Of a stretch of 64,000 nt of DNA, positions 34,503-43,281 are shown in pieces. Origin of the DNA: an uncultured Oscillospiraceae bacterium (GTDB lineage Bacteria; Bacillota; Clostridia; Oscillospirales; Oscillospiraceae); the NCBI GenBank assembly GCA_910583885.1, contig CAJUAC010000006.1, positions 1 to 64,000 of the forward strand, in the 5' to 3' direction. The position numbers were made by a program, and so were the translations under genes. The notes beneath the pieces are model-generated. The model was not told where the DNA came from, did not search any database, and was given only the letters and a program-made list of their open reading frames with translations. Numbering within the stretch: the first letter of the stretch is position 1; each line of letters begins with the position of its first letter.

Positions 34503-34538
34503 AGCCCCCCGCGCCAAGAGGCGCGGGGGGCTTTTTTG
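34503..34538 (+). terminator. Terminator after thrS
   Basis: AGCCCCCCGCGCC pairs with GGCGCGGGGGGCT around a short AAGA loop, followed by TTTTTT. Confidence 0.93.
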
Positions 34539-34655
34539 GTCAAACAGGGCGCTGGGCGGGCCAGCCGCCCGTCCCTGGACCAGTCTGCTGTGCCAGCTTG
34601 GCCGAGAAGTCAGGCATAAAGGCCGGGAAGTTTTCGTTCCCATCCACTGGAAAAT

Positions 34656-34675
34656 CCCTTATCCTTAAGATAGGG
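34656..34675 (+). promoter_or_regulatory. Possible operator ahead of the XRE gene
   Basis: Imperfect dyad CCCTTATC-CTTAA-GATAGGG ends beside the GGGAGGAG ribosome-binding site, a position suited to autorepression. No confident promoter was identified. Confidence 0.3.
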
Positions 34676-34685
34676 AGGAGATCTT

Positions 34686-35039
34686 GTGGTAAATTGGGAA
34701 AATTTGCCGGCAAATCTAAAAACCATCAGAGAGTTCAGAGGGCTGTCGCAGGCGGATTTTGCGAAGGAAATCGGCATCGCCAAATCCACTTTGCAGAGGG
34801 TAGAAAACGGGGAGATGGTCTCTATACCGACATTGCAGCAGATTGCGGCTAAGCTGAATGTACCGCTTGCTACCCTGTTCATGGCCCCTGAGGACCTGGA
34901 AACGGATCTGCTGGCAATCCGTTTCCTTCGTGAGGAGCTGTCACTGATCCAGATGCCCCACGAGAGAAGAGCGGGATTTCTGCGATCTGTGAAGAAGGTT
35001 ATTGCTATGTTGGAACAGTGCTGGAGGGAAGAGGAATGA
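34686..35039 (+). CDS. XRE-family helix-turn-helix regulator
   Basis: A 117-residue protein with an N-terminal HTH_3 domain (about residues 8-63: LKTIREFRGLSQADFAKEIGIAKS, then TLQRVENGE, TLQQIAAKLNV) and a helical C-terminus. The start is GTG 34686 with GGGAGGAG six bases upstream. Its stop overlaps the next start (ATGA), so it is translationally coupled to the Spo0A-C-like gene, its probable functional partner. Confidence 0.88.
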   Translation: MVNWENLPANLKTIREFRGLSQADFAKEIGIAKSTLQRVENGEMVSIPTLQQIAAKLNVPLATLFMAPEDLETDLLAIRFLREELSLIQMPHERRAGFLRSVKKVIAMLEQCWREEE

Positions 35040-35365
35040 ACGAATTAGGGAATATGCTGCGGATGCTGGGAGTGACAGCGAATTACAAGTGCTATAGCCA
35101 GACGATCTTCGCAACGTCGCTGGCGGCACAGCAGCCGGACAGCCTGCTGCTGGTGACAAAACGGCTGTACCCTGTAGTAGCCCGGGAACATCAGACCACA
35201 TGGCAGGCTGTGGAGCGGAACATCCGCCTGGCGGCGGACAAGGCGTGGCACTGCAACCCGGGCCTGCTCTCTTCGCTGGCTGGCTATCCGCTGGCAGAGA
35301 AGCCCACTGCTGCCCAGTTTATCGCCATTTTGGCTGCGGGGGATACGCAGCCAGTCCGCTGCTGA
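35036..35365 (+). CDS. Stand-alone Spo0A C-terminal-like DNA-binding protein
   Basis: A 109-residue protein that consists almost entirely of a domain resembling the Spo0A effector domain: LGVTANYKCYSQTIFATSLA matches its first helices, and VTKRLYPVVAREHQTTWQAVERNIRLA matches the recognition-helix region (Spo0A has TKTLYPxVAxxxxTTxxxVERAIRHA). There is no receiver domain, so it cannot be phosphorylated as Spo0A is. ATG 35036 overlaps the XRE stop, with GGAGGGAAGAGG upstream; an ATG six codons earlier is also in frame. A role in sporulation-gene control or interference with Spo0A is inference. Confidence 0.78.
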   Translation: MNELGNMLRMLGVTANYKCYSQTIFATSLAAQQPDSLLLVTKRLYPVVAREHQTTWQAVERNIRLAADKAWHCNPGLLSSLAGYPLAEKPTAAQFIAILAAGDTQPVRC

Positions 35366-35395
35366 CAGGGTCCGGTCCCCATAGCGTGGGAGCGG

Positions 35396-35441
35396 ACAGG
35401 GAGGCCCCGGCAGGACTGCTGTCCTGTCGGGGCCTCCCTGT
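35396..35441. terminator. Bidirectional hairpin between convergent genes
   Basis: Very long stem ACAGGGAGGCCCCG and inner CAGGAC pairing with GTCCTG and CGGGGCCTCCCTGT around TGCT. No U-tract on either side, but it lies exactly between two converging genes. Confidence 0.65.
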
Positions 35442-35473
35442 ATACGGCGGGGTATGTAGTTTGCTGGCGGATG

Positions 35474-36853
35474 CTACCGCCTGCGCCCCCGGTAGCCGCT
35501 GCTGTTGCGCCGGCCATGGGAGGAGGCGCGGCTGTAGCGCCGGCGGCGGGCCTTCAGCACGGTGCGCAGCACCAGGATCAGCGCAACCGCCACCAGCGTC
35601 CCGCCTGCGGCCAGCCAGACCGCAGGCCGGTGCAGGAACTCCAGCAGATCCCGCCGGAATACCAGCAGCCGGGAGGCAGCCACATCCTCATCTGCCAGCA
35701 GGTCCACAGTGGCATACTCCGTGCCGCCGCTGCTGAGGGTGATCGTCCCCAGGACCTGCCCCTTGGTGACAGGGGCCTCCACACTCTCCTGCTCCAGGGT
35801 GATGGTGCGGGTGATGTCTACAGAGGGGTTGATGTCGTTGGGCAGGAGGCGCTCGATCTCCTGGGCCGGGTGGACCTTGACAGAGTTCTGCTCCTGGGAC
35901 AGCTCCACCGGCACCTCCCCTACCAGCTCGTCCGCCTCCAGGATAATCTGCCGGGAGAAGCTGTCGAAGCCCCAGTCGTAGAGCTTGATGGTCTCAGAAA
36001 AGCTCTGGGTGAGGATGGTGCCGTCCTCCAGCTTGATCCGCTCCGCCCCCAGCACCACGCTCAGCAGGCTGCGGCCGCTGCGGGAGGCAGAGGCCACCAG
36101 GCAGTAGCCTGCGGCGCTGGTGGAGCCGGTCTTGATGCCCTCAGCCCCCCGGTAGAGGTAACCGGTGGTGTGCCAGTTGGTGATGAGGTTGTTGGTGGTG
36201 CGCAGCTTGCGCATGTCGGAGAGGTTGGTGGCCGGGACCTCGTAGTAAATGGTGCCCACCAGGGGCATGAAATCCTGGTAGGTGCGCGCCTCCTTGGTGA
36301 TGAGGTAGAGATCCCAGGCGGTGGTGTAGTGGTCCGAATCCGGCAGGCCGTTGGTGTTGCAGAAATGGGTGTCCTCACAGCCCAGGGACGCGGCCTTGCG
36401 GTTCATCTTCTCCACAAAGGCGTCAATCGACCCGGAGACCGCCTCCGCCAGGATGTTGCAGCCCTCGTTGGCAGAGGAGAGCATGATGCAGTAGAGCAGG
36501 CTCTCCACCGTCAGCTCCTCCCCGACCTTGATCCCGGCGGTGCTGCCGTCAGGAGGAATGGAGGTGACAGCCAGCTCCGAGGCGGTCAAGACATCCTCCT
36601 TGGAGAGGGCCCCCTCCTCGATGGCCTCCAGTACCAGCAGGCAGGTCATAATCTTGGTCAGGCTGGCGGGATAGAGGCGCTCATGGATATTGCGGGCGTA
36701 GAGGACCTCCTCCGTATCCGGATCAATGAGCAGCGCGGCCTTGGCCGCCACCTCCCAGTCCCCAACGTCGTCCTTGGCGGCATAGGCGGGGGCGGCGAGG
36801 GTGAGCAGGATGACAAGGCTGAAAAAAAAGGAAAGAAAGCGGCGATTTTTCAT
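35474..36853 (-). CDS. D-alanyl-D-alanine carboxypeptidase (DacF/PBP5-like)
   Basis: Trims pentapeptide stems of peptidoglycan. The 459-residue protein has a signal peptide (hydrophobic core FFFSLVILLTLAAPAYA), then peptidase S11 motifs SLTK, SAN (LSSANEG) and KTG (GIKTGST). A C-terminal beta domain is followed by a membrane segment near residue 420 and an Arg/Ser-rich tail. The start is ATG 36853 with GTGGAGA upstream; longer readings run into the promoter. Sporulation-specific DacF and vegetative DacA cannot be told apart from sequence alone. Confidence 0.9.
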   Translation of the reverse strand: MKNRRFLSFFFSLVILLTLAAPAYAAKDDVGDWEVAAKAALLIDPDTEEVLYARNIHERLYPASLTKIMTCLLVLEAIEEGALSKEDVLTASELAVTSIPPDGSTAGIKVGEELTVESLLYCIMLSSANEGCNILAEAVSGSIDAFVEKMNRKAASLGCEDTHFCNTNGLPDSDHYTTAWDLYLITKEARTYQDFMPLVGTIYYEVPATNLSDMRKLRTTNNLITNWHTTGYLYRGAEGIKTGSTSAAGYCLVASASRSGRSLLSVVLGAERIKLEDGTILTQSFSETIKLYDWGFDSFSRQIILEADELVGEVPVELSQEQNSVKVHPAQEIERLLPNDINPSVDITRTITLEQESVEAPVTKGQVLGTITLSSGGTEYATVDLLADEDVAASRLLVFRRDLLEFLHRPAVWLAAGGTLVAVALILVLRTVLKARRRRYSRASSHGRRNSSGYRGRRR

Positions 36854-36929
36854 ATCATTCTCCACAAAATTATGGTATACTGGCGGTTGTTGAGGGCGCT
36901 TGCCGGATGCCCGGCAGGTTCTGCCCTCT

Positions 36930-36958
36930 AGTATACCAAAAAAACGGCGGGAGTTCAA
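36930..36958 (-). promoter_or_regulatory. Sigma-A promoter of the carboxypeptidase gene
   Basis: Minus strand TTGAAC (36953-36958), 17-nt spacer, TATACT (36930-36935), giving a leader of about 70 nt. It lies immediately upstream of the divergent ComEA-like gene. Confidence 0.68.
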
Positions 36959-36960
36959 CC

Positions 36961-37371
36961 GTGAAAGTGCTTGGAAAATTAACGAAAACAGAGTGGCTGC
37001 TTTTGGCGCTGGCGGCGGCATTTTTGCTCACGCTGGCGCTGCTGTACCGCGAGGCGGCGGGCACGGCTGCGGGGGCGGACTACACCATCACCACCCAGCG
37101 CCGCAGTGTGCTGCCCGATGTGCCGGCACTGCCGGAGCCCCGGGGCCCGGTGGATCTCAACACAGCGGGCCTGGAGGAGCTCCAGACCCTGGACGGCATC
37201 GGGCCGGCCTTGGCAGAACGGATCATCGAATACCGGGAGGCCCACGGACCGTTCCAATCGGTGGAGGGGCTGCTGGAGGTGAAGGGCATCGGCGAGGCCA
37301 CCCTGGAGAAATTCCGGGAGGACGTGACGGCAGGGGACGGCCAGGCTACAGAGGAGGAGACAGCTGCATGA
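36961..37371 (+). CDS. ComEA-like helix-hairpin-helix membrane protein
   Basis: A 136-residue protein: one N-terminal membrane segment (EWLLLALAAAFLLTLALLY, about residues 10-28), a linker, then two helix-hairpin-helix motifs (VDLNTAGLEELQTLDGIGPALAERI and LLEVKGIGEATLEKFRED), as in the competence DNA receptor ComEA. GTG 36961 follows CGGGAG; an upstream ATG at 36907 would overlap the divergent promoter. Its stop overlaps the response-regulator ATG. No other competence gene is visible, so a role in DNA uptake is only suggested by the family. Confidence 0.8.
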   Translation: MKVLGKLTKTEWLLLALAAAFLLTLALLYREAAGTAAGADYTITTQRRSVLPDVPALPEPRGPVDLNTAGLEELQTLDGIGPALAERIIEYREAHGPFQSVEGLLEVKGIGEATLEKFREDVTAGDGQATEEETAA

Positions 37372-38042
37372 AAATATTGGTAGTGGACGACGAGAGGCTG
37401 CTGGTGAAGGGGATCAAGTTCAACCTGGAGAACGAGGGCTACCAGGTGGAGTGCGCCTTTGACGGCGCGGCCGCCGTGGAGCGGGCCAGGGAGGGGCAGT
37501 TTGACCTCATCATCCTGGACCTGATGATGCCGGAGATCGACGGGCTGGAGGCCTGTATGCGCATCCGGGAATTCTCCAATGTACCCATCATCATGCTCAC
37601 CGCCCGCAGCGAAGATACGGACAAGATCATCGGCTTTGAGTGCGGGGCGGACGACTATATCACCAAGCCCTTCAACATCCTGGAGCTGAAAGCCAGGATC
37701 CGTGCCATGCTGCGCCGGGCCTCCGGCGGCGCCCAGGGGAAAAGCCGCATCACGGTGGGGGATCTGACGCTGGACACGGAGCAGCGGGTGGCCATCCGGG
37801 ATGGGGAGGCTGTGGAGCTGACGGCCAAGGAGTACGACCTCATCGAGCTTTTGATGAAGAACCCCCGGCGGGTGTACAGCCGGGAGAACCTGATGAACGT
37901 GGTGTGGGGCTACTCCTATACCGGGGATTACCGGACGGTGGACGTACACATCCGCCGCCTGCGGGAGAAATTGGAGCGGCGTCCGGCGGAGCCGGAGTAT
38001 ATCCTGACCAAGTGGGGAGTTGGCTACTATTTCAAAGGGTAG
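37368..38042 (+). CDS. OmpR/PhoB-type response regulator
   Basis: A 224-residue regulator: receiver domain with DD at 7-8, phosphoacceptor D51 (LIILDLMMPEIDG) and the conserved Lys in YITKPF, then a winged-helix DNA-binding domain (LTAKEYDLIELLM ... TVDVHIRRLREKLE). The ATG at 37368 overlaps the preceding stop (ATGA) with GAGGAGGAG upstream. The partner is the kinase encoded next, whose start overlaps this gene. Confidence 0.94.
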   Translation: MKILVVDDERLLVKGIKFNLENEGYQVECAFDGAAAVERAREGQFDLIILDLMMPEIDGLEACMRIREFSNVPIIMLTARSEDTDKIIGFECGADDYITKPFNILELKARIRAMLRRASGGAQGKSRITVGDLTLDTEQRVAIRDGEAVELTAKEYDLIELLMKNPRRVYSRENLMNVVWGYSYTGDYRTVDVHIRRLREKLERRPAEPEYILTKWGVGYYFKG

Positions 38043-39444
38043 GATCTCGTTACAACTGAAGATCAGCTCCAGCTATATCGCCATTTTGCTGATCGTCATG
38101 GTGCTGATGAACACGTACCCGCTGCTGGTGAGCGAGGACCTGGTGTTCCGGGCGAAGCGGGCGACGCTGCTGAGCAGCGCCTCGGCACTCAACGCCGCCA
38201 TGTCCGGCCTGGACGAGCTGACGGAGGAGAACGTGGGCCGCGCCCTGGCGGCGGTGGAGACGGAGGGAGTGTCCCGGGCCATTGTCACCGACCCCTTTGG
38301 CCGGGTGCTCTACGACACCCGGGAGGCGGGCAACGCCAAGGGCCGGTATGTGTTCTACACCGAGCTGGTCAGCGCCCTCCAGGGCCTGAGCGCAACCTAC
38401 AGCGTCTATAAGGAGGGCTCCTTCCACTCCAGTGCCGCCCAGCCGGTGCTCTACCGCAACCAGATCATCGGCGGGGTATACGTCTATGAATACGACACCC
38501 AGCAGGCGTCCCTGCTGGAGACGCTGCGCAACAACCTGCTGTCCATCTCGGCGGGGGTGGCGGCGCTGGTGCTGACGCTGAGTATGATTTTCAGCCGGCA
38601 GTTCACCCAGCGGCTGGGGAGCCTGCAAACCGCCATCCGGGACGTGCGGGAGGGGGCCTACAACCGGCGGGCGATGCTCTCGGGCAGCGACGAGTTCGCC
38701 CAGATCGCCGGGGAGTTCAACGACCTGGTGGACCGCCTCCAGAAGACGGAGAGCGCCCGCCGGCAGTTCGTCTCCGACGCGTCCCATGAGCTGAAGACGC
38801 CCCTGGCTGCCATCCGCCTGCTCACCGACTCCATCCTGCAAAATGAGACCATGGATGGGGAAACCCTGCGGGAGTTTGTCAGCGACATCGGCCAGGAGGC
38901 GGATCGGCTGAGCCGGATTACAGAGGATCTGCTGCGGCTGACGCGGTTGGACAGCGGCATCGTGGAGAAGCCCGCCCGGATCGGGGTAGCCCCGGTGCTG
39001 GAGCGGGTGGAGCGGATGCTGCGGCCTGTGGCGGAGGAGAAGGATGTGGCTATCCGCACCGCCTGCGGCGGCGAGATGGTCGTCGCCACAGCGGGGGAGC
39101 TGCACCAGATCCTCTACAACCTGGCGGAGAATGCCATCAAATACAACCGCCGGGGCGGCTTTGTCCGCATCCAGGCGGAGCAGGGGGAGGAGACGACGGT
39201 GATTACAGTGGAGGACAACGGCATCGGCATCCCGGAGGAGGACCTTTCCCGGGTGTTCGAGCGGTTTTACCGGGTGGACAAGGCCCGTTCCCGCGCTGCC
39301 GGGGGCACGGGGCTGGGGCTGAGCATCGTACGCGACACGGTCAGCCGCCGGGGCGGTGCGATCCTGGCGGAGAGCGTCCCCACAGGGGGGACCCGGTTTA
39401 TTGTCACACTGCCCTGCCTGGAGCGGGAGGAGGCGGCAGTATGA
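38020..39444 (+). CDS. Sensor histidine kinase
   Basis: A 474-residue membrane kinase: membrane segment near residues 17-36, an extracytoplasmic sensor region, a second membrane segment near 170-192, HAMP, HisKA with H256 in DASHELKTP, and HATPase_c boxes (NLAENAIKYN, DNGIGIPEEDLSRVFERFY, GGTGLGLSI). The arrangement is of the PhoR/VicK class. The TTG start at 38020 overlaps the regulator by 23 nt and has no ideally spaced ribosome-binding site, so the exact start is uncertain. The signal is unknown; the next gene encodes a GerMN lipoprotein that may modulate it. Confidence 0.92.
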   Translation: MATISKGRISLQLKISSSYIAILLIVMVLMNTYPLLVSEDLVFRAKRATLLSSASALNAAMSGLDELTEENVGRALAAVETEGVSRAIVTDPFGRVLYDTREAGNAKGRYVFYTELVSALQGLSATYSVYKEGSFHSSAAQPVLYRNQIIGGVYVYEYDTQQASLLETLRNNLLSISAGVAALVLTLSMIFSRQFTQRLGSLQTAIRDVREGAYNRRAMLSGSDEFAQIAGEFNDLVDRLQKTESARRQFVSDASHELKTPLAAIRLLTDSILQNETMDGETLREFVSDIGQEADRLSRITEDLLRLTRLDSGIVEKPARIGVAPVLERVERMLRPVAEEKDVAIRTACGGEMVVATAGELHQILYNLAENAIKYNRRGGFVRIQAEQGEETTVITVEDNGIGIPEEDLSRVFERFYRVDKARSRAAGGTGLGLSIVRDTVSRRGGAILAESVPTGGTRFIVTLPCLEREEAAV

Positions 39445-40352
39445 GGCGGGGGGTGGCTGCGGCGGGGCTGGCCCTGCTGGTGCTGGCCGCCTGTGCCGCC
39501 CCTGCGTCGCCGGAGGCCCAGGGAGAGGGTACCCCCATCTACTACCTGGCCGCAGAGGAGGATTCCCGGGGCGGGGACCGGATCCGGGCGTGCTATGAGA
39601 CACTGGGGCTGGGGGAGGATGCCACCGTGCGTGACGAGGCTGCCGCCGTAGTGGGCCGCCTGCTGGAGGGCCCGGCGGACCGGGGGCTGGAGAGCCCGCT
39701 GCCAACAGGGGTGGAGCTGCTGTCGCTGGAGGTCCGGGATCGGACAGCCTATGTGGATCTCAGCGGCGGCTTCAACCAGCTGGCGGGGGTGGAGCTGTCC
39801 ATGGCGGACTACTGCCTGACGTTGTCCCTGACAGCCCTGGATGGGATCGGCGCGGTGCGGATCACTGCCCAGGGCCGGCCCGTGGGCCAGCAGCCCAAGC
39901 AGGTGTTCTACGAGCGGGACGTGCTGCTGTCCACCATGGACGATGTGCTGCAAACGGTGGAGGTGACGCTCTATTTCCAGGACAGCGAGGGGACCTTGAC
40001 CGGTGAGCGGCGGACCCTGACCCTCTACGAGGGGCAGACCCTGGCGGAGAGCCTGATGGCCGCCCTGCTGGAGGGCCCGGAGAGCCGGGATCTGTACCAG
40101 ACGATCCCAGAGAATTTCGCTGTCAACTATGTCCGCATTGAGAGCGGCGTGTGCTATGTCAGCCTGCCGGCAGCTTCCCTGGCGCTGCTGCCGGAGGGGG
40201 AGCAGAACCAGCGGACCATCCTGTGGTCCCTGGCGGAGAGCCTCTATTCCATTACAGCGGTGGAGGAGCTGCGCCTGCTGGCCGATGGGGAGGAGATGGC
40301 CTATTTCGGGTTGATCCCGGTGGAGACGGTCGCCTCCCGCCCCAAGGGCTGA
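39441..40352 (+). CDS. GerMN-domain lipoprotein
   Basis: A 303-residue lipoprotein: signal peptide with lipobox LAAC, then two GerMN-type repeats. The first includes LLEGPADRGLESPLPTGVELL and the second LLEGPESRDLYQTIPENFAV. GerMN domains occur in the spore germination protein GerM and in LpqB. ATG overlaps the kinase stop (ATGA), so it is co-expressed with the two-component system. Confidence 0.87.
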   Translation: MRRGVAAAGLALLVLAACAAPASPEAQGEGTPIYYLAAEEDSRGGDRIRACYETLGLGEDATVRDEAAAVVGRLLEGPADRGLESPLPTGVELLSLEVRDRTAYVDLSGGFNQLAGVELSMADYCLTLSLTALDGIGAVRITAQGRPVGQQPKQVFYERDVLLSTMDDVLQTVEVTLYFQDSEGTLTGERRTLTLYEGQTLAESLMAALLEGPESRDLYQTIPENFAVNYVRIESGVCYVSLPAASLALLPEGEQNQRTILWSLAESLYSITAVEELRLLADGEEMAYFGLIPVETVASRPKG

Positions 40353-40357
40353 AAATA

Positions 40358-40512
40358 AGAACCTGTATTCACAGGCGGGGGATGCTGGATGGGCGAGGCT
40401 TTTCGCCCTGCAAGGCAAAAAGAATACTTGGGTGTATTTCAAGACTTTTTAACGCAGCAGGACGGAAAAATACCTGTCCAGACAGCGGTTAACACCTGTG
40501 AAGACAGGTTCT
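40358..40512 (+). mobile_element. MITE-like element, copy A
   Basis: 155 bp bounded by 18-bp inverted terminal repeats, AGAACCTGTATTCACAGG (40358-40375) and its complement (40495-40512), matching at 17 of 18. The interior holds GGCTTTTCGCC, AAGGCAAAAAG, GAATACTTG, GTATTTCA and TTTTTAACGC blocks, shared in the same order with the element at 44018-44179. No coding capacity. It occupies the gap between the GerMN lipoprotein and pepF. Confidence 0.65.
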
Positions 40513-40559
40513 AAAGAGACAATACATCCGGCGGAGGGCCGGAGGATGAGGAGGAAACG

Positions 40560-42356
40560 ATGGATACGAAGGTGAAAAAGAGGGGTGAGCAGAACCCGTC
40601 GGACTGCTGGAGCATTGAGGACCTGTTCCCCAGTGTCCAGGCGTGGGAGGCGGCGTTCGAGGCGTGCCAGGCCCTGCCGGGGCAGCTGGCGGCCTGCCAG
40701 GGGCGGCTGGGGGAGTCCGCCCAGGCCTTGTACGAGTACCTGGAGCTGAGCGAGCGGGCGGATCGCCAGGCGGCGACGGTGTATGCCTATGCATCCCTCC
40801 GCCACGACGAGGATACCGCAGACCCCGCCTATCAGGCCATGAGCGGGCGCTGCTTCCGCTTCCTGGTGGAGCTGGGGAGCGCGGCGGCCTTTGAAGGCCC
40901 GGAGCTGGCGGAGATCCCGGAGGGGACGCTGGAGGGGTTCTATGCCCAGCTGCCTGCCCTGGAGAAGTACCGCCGCTACCTGACCAAAGCCCGGCTGGAG
41001 CGGGAGCACATCCTCTCGCCGGAGGAGGAGGCCCTGCTGGCTTCTGCCGGGGAGCTGGGCAGCGGGCCCAGCGATATCTTCCGCAGCTTCCTCGACGCGG
41101 ACATGAAATTCCCCAGCCCGGCGGACAGCCAAGGGCAGGCGCACACGCTGACCAACGGCTCCTACATCGCCCTGATGGAGAGCGAGGACCGGACGCTGCG
41201 GGAGAATGCTTTCCGTGCCTTTTATGGCGTCTACGGCAGCAGCCGCAATGCCCTGGCCGCCATGCTCAACGCAGAGATCCGCAAATGCGTCTTTTTTGCC
41301 CGGGCCCGGCGCTATGAGAGCACCCTGGCCAGTGCCATGCATCCGGTGGAGGTGCCGGAGGCGGTGTACCACAACCTGCTGGAGACGGTCCGCCGGAACC
41401 TGGGCCTGCTCCACCGCTACATGGCCCTGCGGAAAAAGGCGCTGGGCGTGGAGGAGCTGCACATGTACGACCTCTACACCGGCATGGTCCCCGCGTCAGA
41501 GGAGGTCATCCCCTTCCAGCGGGCCCAGGAGGAGGTGCTGGAGGCAGCCAAGGTGCTGGGGGAGGATTACCACCGGGTGCTCTCGGAGGGCTTTGCCCAG
41601 CGGTGGATGGACCGCTATGAGAACGAGGGCAAGCGCAGCGGGGCCTACTCCCACGGCTGCGCCGTCCACCCCTATGTGCTGCTCAACCACCGGGACAACC
41701 TCAACAGTGAATTCACCCTGGCCCACGAGATGGGCCACGCCATGCACTCCTACCTGAGCTGCCAGAACCAGCCGCCGGTCTATGCCGGTTATGTGCTGTT
41801 CGTGGCGGAGGTGGCTTCCACCTGCAATGAGGCCCTGCTGATGCAGTACCTGCTGAAGAAGACCACGGACCGGAAGCGCCGCGCGGTGCTCATCAACTAT
41901 TTCCTGGAGCAGTTCCGCACCACCCTGTATCGCCAGACCATGTTCGCGGAGTTCGAGCTGGCCGTCCACCGGCTTTCGGAGTCCGGCGAGACCCTGACCG
42001 CCCAGCGGCTGTGCGAGGTCTACTATGAGCTGAACCAGCGCTACTACGGCCCGGATGTGGTGGTTGACCGGGAGATTGAGATGGAATGGGCCCGCATCCC
42101 CCACTTCTACCGCCGTTTCTACGTCTACCAGTACGCCACCGGCTTCTCCGCCGCCATGGCCCTGTCGAAGCGGATCCTGGAGGGGGGCCAGGAGGCGGTG
42201 GATGGCTACCTGCGCTTCCTCAGCGGCGGTAGCTCCACAGACCCGGTGTCCCTGCTGAAGATCGCCGGGGTGGATATGAGCACCCCCCAGCCGGTGGAGG
42301 ACGCGCTGGCGCTCTTCGGCCGGCTGATCGGGGAGATGGAGGAGCTGCTGGCATGA
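40560..42356 (+). CDS. pepF: Oligoendopeptidase F (M3 family)
   Basis: Cytosolic zinc metallopeptidase that degrades oligopeptides. The 598-residue protein has an N-terminal oligopeptidase-F domain and the M3 core with HEMGHAMHSYL (HExxH, about residues 388-398) and a downstream Glu region, YVLFVAEVASTCNEALL. GAGGAGG precedes ATG 40560. Its stop overlaps the next start (ATGA). Confidence 0.95.
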   Translation: MDTKVKKRGEQNPSDCWSIEDLFPSVQAWEAAFEACQALPGQLAACQGRLGESAQALYEYLELSERADRQAATVYAYASLRHDEDTADPAYQAMSGRCFRFLVELGSAAAFEGPELAEIPEGTLEGFYAQLPALEKYRRYLTKARLEREHILSPEEEALLASAGELGSGPSDIFRSFLDADMKFPSPADSQGQAHTLTNGSYIALMESEDRTLRENAFRAFYGVYGSSRNALAAMLNAEIRKCVFFARARRYESTLASAMHPVEVPEAVYHNLLETVRRNLGLLHRYMALRKKALGVEELHMYDLYTGMVPASEEVIPFQRAQEEVLEAAKVLGEDYHRVLSEGFAQRWMDRYENEGKRSGAYSHGCAVHPYVLLNHRDNLNSEFTLAHEMGHAMHSYLSCQNQPPVYAGYVLFVAEVASTCNEALLMQYLLKKTTDRKRRAVLINYFLEQFRTTLYRQTMFAEFELAVHRLSESGETLTAQRLCEVYYELNQRYYGPDVVVDREIEMEWARIPHFYRRFYVYQYATGFSAAMALSKRILEGGQEAVDGYLRFLSGGSSTDPVSLLKIAGVDMSTPQPVEDALALFGRLIGEMEELLA

Positions 42357-43222
42357 TCTGCCGCCTCTGCCCCCGCCAATGCGGGGCCCGGCGCACAGAG
42401 ACAGCGGGGGAGGGCTTCTGCGCCCTGCCCGCCCTGCCGGTGGCGGCCCGGGCCATGCTCCACCAGTGGGAGGAGCCCTGCATCAGCGGCAGCCGGGGCA
42501 GCGGGGCTGTGTTCTTTTCCGGCTGCGTGCTGCGGTGTGTCTTCTGCCAGAACGCGGCCATCAGCCGGGACGGGCTGGGGAAGCCAATCGATGTACCCCG
42601 CCTGCGGGATATTTTTGAGGAGCTGATCGGGCAGGGGGCCCATAATATCAACCTGGTCAGCCCCACTCCTTTTGCCCACGCCATCCGGGAGGCGCTGGCG
42701 GAGCCTTTGCCGGTGCCGGTGGTGTGGAATACCGGGGGTTATGAGCGGGTGGAGACCCTGCGCAGCCTGGAGGGGCGGGTCCAGGTCTGGCTGCCAGACC
42801 TGAAATATGCTGACAACGCCCTGGCCGCCCGCTACAGCGGCGCGGGGGACTATTTCGAGACCGCCGCAGACGCCATCCTTGAGATGTACCGGCAGTCCGG
42901 GGACTATGTGCTGGAGGACGGCCTCCTCAAGCGGGGGGTGGTCATCCGCCACCTGCTCCTGCCCGGGGCCCTGGACAACGCCAGGGCGGTGATGGACTGG
43001 GTGGCGGATACCTTCCGCCCCGGGCAGGTGCTCTTCTCCCTGATGGCCCAGTACACCCCCCAGCCGGGGGCGGAGGGCCTGCTCGGCCGCCGCGTCACTG
43101 GCGCGGAGTACCGCGCGGCGCTGGCCTATCTGGAGAACCTGGGCATTGCTGACGGCTACTGCCAGGACGCCGCGTCGGCCATGGCGGAGTACACGCCGCT
43201 GTTTGACCTGCGGGGGATTTAG
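42353..43222 (+). CDS. Radical SAM protein, PflX-like (COG1313 type)
   Basis: A 289-residue radical SAM enzyme. The 4Fe-4S motif is GCVLRCVFCQN (C-x3-C-x2-C, about residues 58-68). An additional N-terminal Cys set, CRLCPRQCGARR plus GEGFCALP, resembles the PflX/AmmeMemoRadiSam-neighbour group. The family is annotated as putative pyruvate-formate-lyase-activating-like, but its substrate is unknown. Translationally coupled to pepF. Confidence 0.85.
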   Translation: MICRLCPRQCGARRTETAGEGFCALPALPVAARAMLHQWEEPCISGSRGSGAVFFSGCVLRCVFCQNAAISRDGLGKPIDVPRLRDIFEELIGQGAHNINLVSPTPFAHAIREALAEPLPVPVVWNTGGYERVETLRSLEGRVQVWLPDLKYADNALAARYSGAGDYFETAADAILEMYRQSGDYVLEDGLLKRGVVIRHLLLPGALDNARAVMDWVADTFRPGQVLFSLMAQYTPQPGAEGLLGRRVTGAEYRAALAYLENLGIADGYCQDAASAMAEYTPLFDLRGI

Positions 43223-43281
43223 AATAGTTTCCTTCCTCCGGGGAAAACTGGTGATAGCTTGTATAATAAGGAGATGTCACT

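Noticed and set aside
43258..43267. Perfect TATAAT just upstream of the Mn catalase
   Set aside because: It would start transcription inside the ribosome-binding site and has no -35 at proper spacing; a sporulation promoter remains possible but cannot be supported.
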